Below, piece by piece: positions 26,314 to 38,169 of a DNA stretch of 64,000 bases. This DNA is from Rugamonas aquatica (GTDB lineage: Bacteria; Pseudomonadota; Gammaproteobacteria; Burkholderiales; Burkholderiaceae_D): NCBI RefSeq assembly GCF_009380215.1, contig NZ_WHUG01000018.1, positions 62,001 through 126,000 of the forward strand, written 5' to 3'. A program made the position numbers and the translations under genes. Each line of letters opens with the position of its first letter. Position 1 is the first letter of the stretch. Below the pieces are notes generated by a model. The model saw only the letters and a list, made by a program, of their open reading frames with translations, was not told the origin of the DNA and did no database searches.

Positions 26314-27303
26314 ATGAGTCTGCCCGCCGCCCCCGCCAGCCTGCTGGGCCCCGACGGACAACCGCTGTTCGGCCGCTACGCGGGCCAGGTCGGCCATATC
26401 GACTGGAGCAAGCTGGCCGCGCCGTTTGCGCGCAGCCGTTTCTGGCGCCGTTTTCACCACAAGCGCTGGCACTACGTGGCGCTGTGCACGGAGCAGGTGT
26501 TCTGCGCGGTCGCCATCGTCGACCTGGGCTGGACCAGCACCGCCTTCGCTTACGCCTTCGACCGCAACGACGGCGACATGCTGGCCAACTTCGCGCAGGA
26601 CGGCTTGCCCGGCCTGTCGGCGCGGCTGGCCGATCACGCCGGCGGATCGAGCCGCTTCAAGACCCGCAAGAGCAGCATCGCCATCGACAGCCGCGCCGAC
26701 GGCAGCTACAGCCTGACGCTGCGCTGCGACTATCTGGAGATCGACGCCGAATTCGGTCCCGGCGGCGCGCCGCTGCTGCTGGCCACCGGGCCGGTCGAGC
26801 AGGGCTCGGTGCATGCGACGCAGAAGTCGTCCGGCCTGCCGCTGCGCGGCGAGGTGCGCACCTTCCGCGAAGAGTATCCGCTGACCGGCGGCGTCGCCAG
26901 CTTCGATTATTCCAACGGTCTGCTGGCGCGCAACACCGCGTGGCGCTGGGCCTCGGCGCATAATCTGGAGCTGGGCTTCAATCTGCAGGCGGGCTACTTC
27001 GGCGGCCACGAAAACGCGCTGTGGCTGGACGGCCAGGTGCACGCGCTGGCGCCCGCGCACTTCATCTACGACAGCAGCGACCCGCTGTCGACCTGGCACA
27101 TCTTCACCGAAGACGATCTGCTGGAACTGTACTTCACGCCGGAAGGCGCGCGCCGCGACGACAAGAACCTGGTGGTGGCGGCCAGCCGCTATCTGCAGCC
27201 GATCGGCACCTTCACCGGCTGGGTGCGCAGCGCGCCGGACCAACCCAAACGCATGGTCACGCAGATGATGGGCGTGACCGAGGATCACGCTTCACGCTGG
27301 TAA
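26314..27303 (+). CDS. DUF2804 family protein
   Basis: 329 aa; TAGGAG precedes the ATG by four bases. LFGRYAGQVGHIDWSKLAAPF near the N-terminus, the RRFHHKRWHYVAL block and the later SFDYSNGLLARNTAWRWASA block are those of DUF2804, a beta-rich, lipocalin-like family without established function. No signal peptide. Lies between ycaQ and the Pat-like gene in a three-gene plus-strand run with gaps of 13 and 16 bases. Confidence 0.75.
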   Translation: MSLPAAPASLLGPDGQPLFGRYAGQVGHIDWSKLAAPFARSRFWRRFHHKRWHYVALCTEQVFCAVAIVDLGWTSTAFAYAFDRNDGDMLANFAQDGLPGLSARLADHAGGSSRFKTRKSSIAIDSRADGSYSLTLRCDYLEIDAEFGPGGAPLLLATGPVEQGSVHATQKSSGLPLRGEVRTFREEYPLTGGVASFDYSNGLLARNTAWRWASAHNLELGFNLQAGYFGGHENALWLDGQVHALAPAHFIYDSSDPLSTWHIFTEDDLLELYFTPEGARRDDKNLVVAASRYLQPIGTFTGWVRSAPDQPKRMVTQMMGVTEDHASRW

Positions 27304-27319
27304 CAAGGGGCATCGCCAC

Positions 27320-29728
27320 ATGAGCATCAGGAATCTCGACCGCATGTTCCAACCCCGCTCGGTGGCCGTGATCGGCGCATCGGACAACCCGCAGCGCATC
27401 GGCACGCGGGTTCTGGCCAATCTGGTGGAAGCCGGATTCGCCCGCGACGGCGGCGCCATCTGGCCGCTCAATCCCAAGCACCAGCGTCTGCACGACCTGC
27501 CGTGCTACGCCCGCGTGGCGGCGCTGCCCGATGCGCCGGACCTGGCGATATTGTGCTCGCCGCCGTCGACGATACCGGGCCTGATCGCGGAACTGGGCGC
27601 GCGCGGCACCCGCGCCGCCATCGTCATGACGGCGGGGCTGGAGAACCTGCGCGCCGGCAGCCGCAGCCTGCAGCAGGCGATGCTGGAGGCGGCCAAGCCG
27701 CATCTGCTGCGCGTGCTGGGGCCGGGCAGCGTCGGCCTGCAGTCGCCGGCGCTGGGCCTGAACGCCAGCTTCACCCATATCGCCGCCGATCCCGGCAAGC
27801 TGGCCTTCGTGTCGCAATCGGGCGCGCTGGGCACGGCGGTGCTGGACTGGGCCAGCCTGCGCGGCATCGGCTTCTCGCGCTTCGTCGCCATGGGCGAGGG
27901 CGCCGACATCGATTTCGGCGACCTGCTCGACTATCTGGCCGGCGACGCCAACACCGAGGCTATCCTGCTGTGCGTCGAGGATGTCAGCAGCGCCCGGAAG
28001 TTCATGTCGGCGGGACGGCTGGCGGCGCGCGGCAAGCCGGTGATCGTGCTCAAGGTCGGGCGCGACGCCGCGCCCGGCGCCGACCTGGTGTTCGACGCCG
28101 CCATCCGCCGCGCCGGCATGCTGCGGGTGTACTCCACCGAAGACCTGTTCGACGCCGTCGAAACGCTGGCGCGCCAGCGCCCGCAGCGCGGCGAGCGGCT
28201 GGCCGTGCTGACCAACGGCGCGGGCCTGGGCCTGATCGCCGCCGATGCGCTGGCGTGCGGCGGGGCCCAACTGGCGCCGCTGTCGGCCGACACGCTGCGC
28301 CTGCTGCGCCGCGCCGACGCGCCGCTGGCCAATCCGGTCGACTTGCTGGCCGACGTGCCGGTCGAGCGCTACACCAGCGCGGTGGAAGCGCTGCTGCGCG
28401 AGAAGCAGGCCGACGCGCTGCTGTTCCTGCACGCGCCGACCGCCATGGTGCCCAGCAGCCTGATTGCGGCGGCGGTGGCGCCGATGATGCGTTCGGCCTC
28501 GAAGAACGTGCTGTCCTGCTGGCTGGGCGGACGTTCGGCGGCGGCCGCGCGCCAAGTGTTCGCCGACGCCGGCCTGCCCACTTACGACACGCCGGAAAAA
28601 GCCGTGCATGGTTTCCTGCAGATCGCCCAGTACCGCCGCAACCAGGAGCTGTTGATGGAAGTGCCGGCGCGCCTGCCCGCCACCGCCGCGCCGGAACGCG
28701 CGGCGGCGCAGGCCCTGGTGACGGAGGCGCTGGCGGCCGGCCGCAGCGAGTTGTCCGACAAGGATGCGCGGGCGCTGCTGGCGGCCTACGGCATCGCGCT
28801 GGCGACGCCGCAGCAGGCGGCGCTGACCGGCGCCACGCTGGCCGCCGCCCGCATCCAGATCGGCACCGATGCGGTGTTCGGGCCGGTGGTGTTCTTCGGC
28901 CAGGGCGGCATCGCGGCGGAGGTGGCGGCCGATCGTGTGGCCGGCCTGCCGCCGCTGAACATGGTGCTGGCGCGTGACATGGTGGGCCGCACCCGCGTGG
29001 CGCGCCTGCTGGCGCAAGGCCAGACCGACGCCGACGCCGATGCGCTGTGCCGCACGCTGGTGCAGGTGGCCGACATGCTGGCCGACCTGCCGCAGCTGGC
29101 GGAGCTGGACTTGAATCCCTTGCTGGCCATCGGCGGCGGCGTGGTGGCGCTGGCCGCGCGCGTGCAGCTGGCGCCGGTGCGCCGTGGCCGGGCGCTGGCG
29201 ATCCGTCCGTATCCGCTGGAGCTGGAGCAGGAAATCGACTGGCGCGGCGGTCGCCTGCTGCTGCGGCCGATCCGGCCGGAGGACGCGCCGCAGCACCAGG
29301 TGTTCTTCGCCGCGCTCGATCCGGACGATGTGCGGCTGCGCTTCTTTACCGCCATGCGCGAGCTGCCGCCGGCCCAGCTGGCGCGGCTGACGCAGATCGA
29401 CTACGACCGCGCGATGGCCTTCATCGCCACCCGCAACAGCGCCGGCGGCGAGCCGGAAACGCTGGGCGTGGTGCGCGCCGTGGCCGATGCGGACAACCAG
29501 TCCGCCGAATTTGCCATCATCGTGCGTTCCGATTTGAAAGGGCAGGGGCTGGGCTACATTTTGTTCCAGAAATTGATCGATTATTTCCGCAGCCAGGGCA
29601 CGGGCGAGATCGTCGGCGACGCGCTGGCCGAGAATCTGGGCGTGCAAAAACTGGTACGGCATTTCGGCGGCGTGGTATTGCCGCATCCTGAAGCGGGAAT
29701 GGTGCGACTTCAGTTGTCTTTGCGATAG
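27320..29728 (+). CDS. Pat/PatZ-type protein lysine acetyltransferase, ATP-grasp region deleted
   Basis: 802 aa; AAGGGG nine bases before the ATG. Residues 1-460 are the CoA-binding and ligase-like part of NDP-forming acyl-CoA synthetases (SVAVIGASDNPQRIGTRVLANL; FVSQSGALGTAVLDWA). Residues about 645-802 are a GNAT acetyltransferase (RLLLRPIRPEDAP; LKGQGLGYILFQKLIDYF). Such proteins acetylate and silence acetyl-CoA synthetase and other enzymes. Between AAYGIALATPQQ and GTDAVFGPVVFFGQGG roughly 80 residues present in PatZ, including the ATP-grasp lysine strand, are missing without loss of frame. The histidine loop of active ligases is also absent, as in PatZ generally. The acetyltransferase half looks intact. 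Confidence 0.85.
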   Translation: MSIRNLDRMFQPRSVAVIGASDNPQRIGTRVLANLVEAGFARDGGAIWPLNPKHQRLHDLPCYARVAALPDAPDLAILCSPPSTIPGLIAELGARGTRAAIVMTAGLENLRAGSRSLQQAMLEAAKPHLLRVLGPGSVGLQSPALGLNASFTHIAADPGKLAFVSQSGALGTAVLDWASLRGIGFSRFVAMGEGADIDFGDLLDYLAGDANTEAILLCVEDVSSARKFMSAGRLAARGKPVIVLKVGRDAAPGADLVFDAAIRRAGMLRVYSTEDLFDAVETLARQRPQRGERLAVLTNGAGLGLIAADALACGGAQLAPLSADTLRLLRRADAPLANPVDLLADVPVERYTSAVEALLREKQADALLFLHAPTAMVPSSLIAAAVAPMMRSASKNVLSCWLGGRSAAAARQVFADAGLPTYDTPEKAVHGFLQIAQYRRNQELLMEVPARLPATAAPERAAAQALVTEALAAGRSELSDKDARALLAAYGIALATPQQAALTGATLAAARIQIGTDAVFGPVVFFGQGGIAAEVAADRVAGLPPLNMVLARDMVGRTRVARLLAQGQTDADADALCRTLVQVADMLADLPQLAELDLNPLLAIGGGVVALAARVQLAPVRRGRALAIRPYPLELEQEIDWRGGRLLLRPIRPEDAPQHQVFFAALDPDDVRLRFFTAMRELPPAQLARLTQIDYDRAMAFIATRNSAGGEPETLGVVRAVADADNQSAEFAIIVRSDLKGQGLGYILFQKLIDYFRSQGTGEIVGDALAENLGVQKLVRHFGGVVLPHPEAGMVRLQLSLR

Positions 29729-29879
29729 CGTTCGCCGCCGGCTTGTTATATATTGGAGTGCATAACGCAGGGGAGCATGTTTGTTCTAGCTCAAGGCGTG
29801 TTTGTCGGCTTTATTTACACTTTTACTTCCGCTCTTGCCGCTCATCCGGGCGCCCGCAACTTCAGCTTTGGGAGTCAGA

Positions 29880-30599
29880 ATGTTAACTGCCACATATACT
29901 CTGGTAGCACTGTCGGTGGAACACGCCAGTGTCCGCCTCAGTTTGTTATCTTTCCAAAAGTATGTGCGCTCCACGCTGATGCATCAAAACCGCATCACCC
30001 TGTCGCAGCTGGAATATGCCTGCGAGAATCTCAATAGCCTGTACCAGGCCTGTCATTGGCGCAAGACCGAGATGTACCTGATCCCCGCGCTGCGCGAAGC
30101 GACCGAACGTGCAGACCAGTTGCTGGACGAGCTCAACCGCTTGAACCAGTCCGCGCTGCTGTCGATCCGCATGTTGCAAGACAAACTGGGTTCGTTGGCC
30201 GATGTGCGCGACGACCAGGTCAATTTGATCTGCGACAGTATCGAAACCTTCTGCTCCTCGCTGCTGAAACGGCTGGAGAAGGAAGAGCAGGAACTGTTCG
30301 CCATCGCCCGCAACGCCATCGCCGGCGAAACATGGTTTTCCATTGCGAATCAATTGATGATGCATGACAAGCATCTGGAGGAAATGAAGCGTGCCGGCCT
30401 GGCGCCGGGCGCCGCAGTCGAGGCGACCCCGAAGCCGGCCGGCCGTAGCACGGTCAACACCCTGCGGGTCGTGGACGACGGCCAGATCAGCATTCCCGGC
30501 TTGCAAGTGTTGCCGATAGTAAGCATCGACGAAACCGGGGCGCATCCGGCCCCGACCACCGTCGCCCGATCGACCCGGCAATTGCCGGCGATGAAATAA
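29880..30599 (+). CDS. hypothetical helical protein
   Basis: 239 aa from the ATG at 29880, with GGAG five bases upstream; an in-frame ATG at 29802 would add a hydrophobic leader but lacks a ribosome-binding site. Residues 10-175 are almost entirely helical with heptad patterns (LREATERADQLLDELNRLNQ; SSLLKRLEKEEQELFAIARNAI). The EEQELF and MMHDKHLEEM blocks faintly recall hemerythrin-like four-helix proteins, but the full His set is not present. The C-terminal 60 residues are disordered. Not recognised further. Confidence 0.6.
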   Translation: MLTATYTLVALSVEHASVRLSLLSFQKYVRSTLMHQNRITLSQLEYACENLNSLYQACHWRKTEMYLIPALREATERADQLLDELNRLNQSALLSIRMLQDKLGSLADVRDDQVNLICDSIETFCSSLLKRLEKEEQELFAIARNAIAGETWFSIANQLMMHDKHLEEMKRAGLAPGAAVEATPKPAGRSTVNTLRVVDDGQISIPGLQVLPIVSIDETGAHPAPTTVARSTRQLPAMK

Positions 30600-30677
30600 C
30601 CGCCCAAATAGCATACGCATCGGGCAAATTCCCTTCGCTTTGCTATGATGGTGGTTTTAGCCATCTCATAGCGCACC

Positions 30678-33146
30678 ATGTTCGATTTCATCTTTAAGCG
30701 AACTACCGACCAGACGGCCGAACTCCAGGCCGCCGTGGCGACACCCGAGCAGGGCGCCGCCGCTGCCGCATCGGCCAGCCGCCGCGACGAACAGGCGCGG
30801 TGCGCCGCCGGGCTGGCGGGCAACGAAGCCGCCGCCGTCCAGCTGATCTTGCAAAGCGAATTCGCCGGCGTGCGCCTGACGGCCGCCGAGCACGTGCAGT
30901 CGCAGGCTTATCTCGAACAGGTGTTGCAGGCGATGCGCAACACCGACCGCCGCGTCGCCAAGCTGATGCAGGGACGGCTGGACGCGATCCGCTACCAGCA
31001 GGCAGAGCGGCAAAAAGCCCAGGCTTGCCTGGAGCTGGCACAGCGCTTGTTGCAGGATGAAAAACTGACCCCGAATCAGGTCGCCGACCTGGACCGCCAA
31101 TGGCAGGTGACTGCGGCCGTGCCGGAGCTGGCCGAACCGTTCGCCAGCGCGCGCGCCGCGTTGGCGGCCCGGTTGGAAGCGCAGGTCGATTTGCAGCGCG
31201 CCATCATCGATGCGATGGCGGCGCTGCGTCAGCTGCCGTCGGCCGGACTGCCGCCGGAAGAGGCGCAGCAGGCGCTGGAACGCCACGTCGCCGCGCATGC
31301 CGGCTATCAGCAGGCGCCTGAACACAATGCCTTGCCCAAGCACCTGCTGAGTGATTTCGCGCAGGCGCTGGAACAGAGCCGCGCCGCGTTGTCCAGTGCC
31401 TCAACTGCGGCCACTGCCGCCAGCCAGCGCGCCGCCGTCGCGGAAGCGCTGCCACCGGCCGGCGATCCGGCCGCCGCAGCGCCAACTGTTCAGGCTCCGG
31501 CGCAGGCCCCGGCCGCACGCCCACCGAAACAGCCCGCCGCACCCAAGGAAACCGACAAGAAATTCCTGGAAACGCTGGATGCGATGGACGCCGCGCTGGC
31601 GCAAGGCCTGCTGCACGCCGCCGCCGACCACGACAAATGGCTGAAGGAACACAAGACCCGCCTGACCCCGGCCCAGACCGACCGCCTGAACCACGTGCGC
31701 GCCGAACTTAAACGCCTGGGCGACTGGGCGCGCTGGGGCGGCAACGTCTCGCGTGAGGAGCTGGTCAAGGCGGTGGAAGAACTGCCCGCACTGGGCCTGG
31801 CGATGAGCGAACTGGCCAAAAAGGTCGGCAGCATGCGCGAGCGCTGGAAGTCGCTGGACGCCGTCTCCGGCCACGCGCCGAAGAGCCTGTGGGAACGCTT
31901 CGACACTGCCTGCACCACGGCCTATGCGCCGGCTGCGGCCCATTTCAAGCAACTGGCCGACGAACGCCACGCCAACGCCGCCAAGGCGCAGGCGCTGGTC
32001 GACGAAACCCGCGCCATGGCCGCCAGCGCGGCCGGCGAGGGCGCCGACCTGAAAAACGTGGCCGCCGCCGGCCAGCGCCTGCGTCAGATGTGGGGCCGTC
32101 TTGGCACCATCGACCGCAAGGAAAAACGTAAGCTAGATCAAGCTTTCGATAAAGCGCTGTCGCAAATGCTGGCGCCGCTGGCCGAACAACGCAAGATCGA
32201 AACGGCCAAGCGCGAGCAGCTGATCGCCGAAGCGGAACAGATGCAGCCGGGCGACCGCCACACGCTGGACCACCTGCGCCGCCTGCAAGAGCGCTGGCAG
32301 GAGCAGGCCAAGGCGCTGCCGCTGGAGCGCAAGGCCGAACAGGCGCTGTGGCAGCGTTTCCGCGCCGCCTGCGACACCATCTTCAACAAGCGCAAGGAAA
32401 CCGCCCACGCGGCCGACCACGAACGCAAGGCCCACCTGCACGCGCGCGAAGCGCTGTGCCAGGAACTGGAAACGGCCACCTTCAGCGGCGACGACAAGGC
32501 CCAGCTGGCGGCCATCGCCAAGACGCTGCGCGATGCGGCGTCGGCCTGGCATGCGTCCGGCGGCGTGCCGCGCGCGGCCGAAGCCCGCATCCTGCAACGC
32601 TACAACGCCGCGGTTGCTGCGGTGCAGGGCCAGGCCGACGCGATCAAACGCCGCGCCGGCGCCGCCCAGGCCAACGCGCTGCGCGACAAGCTGCGTCTGT
32701 GCCAGGCGCTGGAAAGCGCGATCGGCACGCCGGCCGACGGCGCCGCCATCGATGGCGCCGACTGGCAGTCGCGCTGGTCGGCGCTGCCGCCGCTGGCCGC
32801 CGAGTACGAACGCGCGCTGCACGGCCGCTTCAACGCCGCGCTGGCCGCGCTGGACGGCAAACGCAGCGCCTACGCCGAGCAACTGGAACGCAACCGCGCC
32901 AAGCTGCTGGACGAAGTGCTGCGGCTGGAGATCGTGGCCGGCGTCGACAGCGGCGCCGAGTTCGCGCGCGAGCGCTTGAAGATGCAGGTCGAGGTGCTGC
33001 AATCGTCGCTGAAGTCCGGCCAGAAGCCGCAGAGCGCGGGCAGCGCCTACCTGCAACTGTGCGCGATGCCGGCGCTGGCCGACGCCCGCACCGCCAGCCG
33101 CATCGAGCAGCTGTTCCGCCGCATCGGCGCCTCGGAGCGCGCATGA
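30678..33146 (+). CDS. DUF349 repeat protein
   Basis: 822 aa, largely helical and Ala-rich. Repeated segments of about 70 residues with the pattern LRQMWGRLGTIDRK..LDQAFDKAL and LQERWQEQAKALPLE..LWQRFRAACD are DUF349 units; at least three are visible between residues 300 and 640. A Pro/Ala-rich linker sits near 255-285. DUF349 proteins are cytosolic and of unknown function, with coiled-coil-like bundles. Its stop overlaps the moaE start by four bases (33143-33146). Confidence 0.85.
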   Translation: MFDFIFKRTTDQTAELQAAVATPEQGAAAAASASRRDEQARCAAGLAGNEAAAVQLILQSEFAGVRLTAAEHVQSQAYLEQVLQAMRNTDRRVAKLMQGRLDAIRYQQAERQKAQACLELAQRLLQDEKLTPNQVADLDRQWQVTAAVPELAEPFASARAALAARLEAQVDLQRAIIDAMAALRQLPSAGLPPEEAQQALERHVAAHAGYQQAPEHNALPKHLLSDFAQALEQSRAALSSASTAATAASQRAAVAEALPPAGDPAAAAPTVQAPAQAPAARPPKQPAAPKETDKKFLETLDAMDAALAQGLLHAAADHDKWLKEHKTRLTPAQTDRLNHVRAELKRLGDWARWGGNVSREELVKAVEELPALGLAMSELAKKVGSMRERWKSLDAVSGHAPKSLWERFDTACTTAYAPAAAHFKQLADERHANAAKAQALVDETRAMAASAAGEGADLKNVAAAGQRLRQMWGRLGTIDRKEKRKLDQAFDKALSQMLAPLAEQRKIETAKREQLIAEAEQMQPGDRHTLDHLRRLQERWQEQAKALPLERKAEQALWQRFRAACDTIFNKRKETAHAADHERKAHLHAREALCQELETATFSGDDKAQLAAIAKTLRDAASAWHASGGVPRAAEARILQRYNAAVAAVQGQADAIKRRAGAAQANALRDKLRLCQALESAIGTPADGAAIDGADWQSRWSALPPLAAEYERALHGRFNAALAALDGKRSAYAEQLERNRAKLLDEVLRLEIVAGVDSGAEFARERLKMQVEVLQSSLKSGQKPQSAGSAYLQLCAMPALADARTASRIEQLFRRIGASERA

Positions 33147-33604
33147 GCTTAGGCCAGGTCCGCATCCAGGCGGAAGACTTCGATCTCAACGCAGAGCTGG
33201 CGCGGCTGCGCGCCGACAACCCCAAGGTTGGCGCCATCGTCAGCTTCGTCGGCACCGTGCGCGACCTGAACGAGGGCGCCAGCGTGGCGGAGATGGAGCT
33301 GGAGCACTACGCCGGCATGACCGAGCAATCCATCCTCGCCATCATCGAGCAGGCTCGGCAGCGCTGGCCGGTGTTCGGCGCGCTGGTGATCCACCGGGTG
33401 GGGCCGCTCAAGCCGCAGGAGCAGATCGTGCTGGTGGCGGTGACGTCGGCGCATCGCGGCGAAGCGTTCGCGGCCTGCGAATTCATCATCGATTACCTGA
33501 AGACCGAGGCGCCGTTCTGGAAGAAGGAACAGACCCCGGACGGCGCGCGCTGGGTCGACGCCCGCGTCAGCGATGACGTCGCATTGAATAAATGGAAAGT
33601 TTAA
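33143..33604 (+). CDS. moaE: MoaE, molybdopterin synthase catalytic subunit
   Basis: 153 aa. GAIVSFVGTVRD near residue 30, MELEHYAGMTE near 53 and VAVTSAHRGEAFAACEFIIDYLKTEAPFWKKE (with the catalytic lysines) are the MoaE hallmarks. It transfers sulfur from MoaD thiocarboxylate to precursor Z to make molybdopterin. Translationally coupled to the DUF349 gene by an ATGA overlap. moaD is not in the window, unlike the common moaD-moaE pair, so it should lie elsewhere in the genome. Confidence 0.95.
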   Translation: MSLGQVRIQAEDFDLNAELARLRADNPKVGAIVSFVGTVRDLNEGASVAEMELEHYAGMTEQSILAIIEQARQRWPVFGALVIHRVGPLKPQEQIVLVAVTSAHRGEAFAACEFIIDYLKTEAPFWKKEQTPDGARWVDARVSDDVALNKWKV

Positions 33605-33618
33605 TTCCGGGCGGTCTC

Positions 33619-33646
33619 CTTGAAAACTGATTGCCCAGCCCTATCT
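33619..33646 (+). promoter_or_regulatory. sigma-32 heat-shock promoter of clpB
   Basis: CTTGAAA at 33619-33625, then 13 bases, then CCCTATCT at 33639-33646, matching the RpoH consensus CTTGAAA / CCCCATNT at all but one defined base. It lies 33 bases before the clpB start codon. Confidence 0.8.
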
Positions 33647-33678
33647 GTGCGATAAGTAAAATTCATCGGAGCACCACC

Positions 33679-36263
<2,585 letters not shown>

Positions 36264-36267
<4 letters not shown>

Positions 36268-37187
36268 GCATCAAGGTGGACGATGCGATTGCGGCCGTCG
36301 CGTTTGGCGCGGTACAGCGCGTCGTCCGCCCGTTTCAGCACGTCTTCGAAGGAGCTGTCTCCGGGGAGCAGTTCGCTCAGGCCGCCGCTGATGGTGGCGC
36401 CGTCGCCCAGCGTGCCCAGTGCGCGCAGGGCGGCCGGCACTTTCTGCCGCAGCCGCTCGGCGATCGGCCTGGCTTGCTCCCAGCCGGTGTGCGGCATCAG
36501 GATCACGAATTCATCGCCGCCCAGCCGGGCCGGGAAGTCGGTGGTGCGCAGCTCGCGCCGGCAGACATCGGCCGTGGCCTGGATCGCCTTGTCGCCGCTC
36601 AGGTGGCCGTAGGTGTCGTTGATGTTCTTGAACTTGTCGATATCGAAGATCAGCACCGAGGCCGGTGTCTGGTAGCGGGCGAACAGCTCGTAGCTGTCGG
36701 TGAGGGCCTGCATCAGCTTGCGGCGATTGGCCAGACCGGTCAGCGCGTCGGTCTCGCTCTGCATGCGCAGCAAGGCTTCCAGCTTCTTGCTGGCGGTGAT
36801 ATTGCTGGCCACCCACAGCACCGCATCCTCTCCCTGCACCCGATACTCCAGCGCCTGCACTCGGCCTTCGAACCAGATCGTGTCTTCCGGGCCGTCGGCG
36901 TCGAGGCCTTTTACATCCTTGCGGGCCAGTTGGTACTCGACCACATGCAAGCCTTCCTTGGCCAGCGCGATGGCGATCTGCGCGATGAACCACGCGGCTT
37001 TCTCGCCGTTCAGCACGTCCGGGATGCTCTTGCCGACCAGGGCGCTGCCGTCGTGGTAGTAGCGGGCGTCGGTGCCGCCGAACAGGGCGGCGTACTTGCC
37101 GCTGCGGGTGAGGATAAACGCCGGATCCGGTAGCGCGGCGAGCAGCGCGGCAATCTGCTCATTCGAGAATAGCGACACGTCGGTCAT
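36264..37187 (-). CDS. PAS-GGDEF diguanylate cyclase
   Basis: 307 aa from the ATG at 37187; a GTG at 37220 in frame would add 11 residues, and neither has a clear ribosome-binding site. Residues about 10-130 form a PAS-like sensor (LPDPAFILTRSGKYAALFGG; WFEGRVQALEYRV). The GGDEF domain follows with RLGGDEF and RTTD five residues before it, so both catalysis and product inhibition are expected. No membrane helix: a cytosolic enzyme. Tail-to-tail with clpB, overlapping by four bases. Confidence 0.9.
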
Positions 37188-37285
37188 GCGATACCGTTTT
37201 TCGAGTTGTTGAGTTTCCACTAATGTACCGTACTTTCGTCCAAGTCAACGTTAACGGTGTATTAATCGAAAACTTGACCGTTTAT

Positions 37286-38074
37286 CTACTTTTCAGCGAA
37301 AAAAGATGTCGGCGTGCTGCCGAAGGTCTTCTTGAACATGGCGGAGAAGGCCGACTGGCTGGCGTAGCCGAGCTGCGCCGCCACCAGCGACAGCGGCACG
37401 CCGCGCGCGATCAGCGGCGCCGCGTGCGCCAGCCTGGCCTGCTGGCGCCACTGGCTGAAGCGCATGCCCAGTTCGCGTTCGAACAGGCGCGTCAGCGTGC
37501 GTTCGGAGGCGCCAACCTGACCGGCCCAGGCCGCCAGCGTGTGCTCGGCGCCGGGATCGGCGATCAGCGCGTCGCACAGGGCTTTCAAGCGCTTGTCGTG
37601 CGGCAGCGGCACGCGCAGCGGACGGGCGGCGCAGCGCGGCAGCTCGTCGAGGATCATTTCGCCCAGCAGGCGCTCGCGGCCGGACTGTTCGTCCTGGTCG
37701 TGCTGCTCCAGCGCGGACAGCAGCTCGCGCAGCAGGCCGGACACTTCCACCACCTTGCAAGCGTCGGGGAAGGGCGAGCGGCTGGCGTGCACGCACAGCG
37801 GGCGCAGCCGGGTCGGCTCCAGGATCGTGACCGCGTGCTCGACGTCCGGCGCGATCCAGATGGCGCGCTGCGGCGGCACGATCCAGCTGCTGTGGTTGGC
37901 CGTCACCCGCATCACGCCCTGCATCGCGTAGGTGAACTGGCCCCATGGATGATGGTGCGGCAGCAGCACGGCGTCGGCCGGCAGGTCGCGGCCGGACATG
38001 GTCAGCGGCCGGATGGCGGTGGGGAAGTCGCAGTTCCAGTTAAACTGGGTGTGGGTGACGACCGGTATCGGCAT
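37286..38074 (-). CDS. AraC-family regulator with cupin sensor
   Basis: 262 aa. N-terminal cupin-like half (LLPHHHPWGQFTYAMQGVMRV, His-rich, about 38-58) and a C-terminal double helix-turn-helix (LAAWAGQVGASERTLTRLFERELG and LVAAQLGYASQSAFSAMFKKTFG). Divergent from the MFS transporter gene across a 95-base gap, the classic arrangement for a regulator of its neighbour exporter. Ligand unknown. Confidence 0.92.
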   Translation of the reverse strand: MPIPVVTHTQFNWNCDFPTAIRPLTMSGRDLPADAVLLPHHHPWGQFTYAMQGVMRVTANHSSWIVPPQRAIWIAPDVEHAVTILEPTRLRPLCVHASRSPFPDACKVVEVSGLLRELLSALEQHDQDEQSGRERLLGEMILDELPRCAARPLRVPLPHDKRLKALCDALIADPGAEHTLAAWAGQVGASERTLTRLFERELGMRFSQWRQQARLAHAAPLIARGVPLSLVAAQLGYASQSAFSAMFKKTFGSTPTSFFAEK

Positions 38075-38169
38075 GGCGGGATTTCGATAAAAGTTGACCT
38101 TCTATCTTAAATCAGACGCACGCGAAATGCTTACACTAGGCCTTCTTTTTTTGGAAACATGGAGGCGGC

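Noticed and set aside
27257..29686. An 809-codon minus-strand frame opposite the Pat-like gene
   Set aside because: Arg/Gln/His-rich antisense shadow of a recognised gene.
27320..29728. A frameshift as the cause of the short ATP-grasp region in the Pat-like gene
   Set aside because: The frame is continuous and in register on both sides of the missing segment, so an in-frame deletion or a natural short form fits better.
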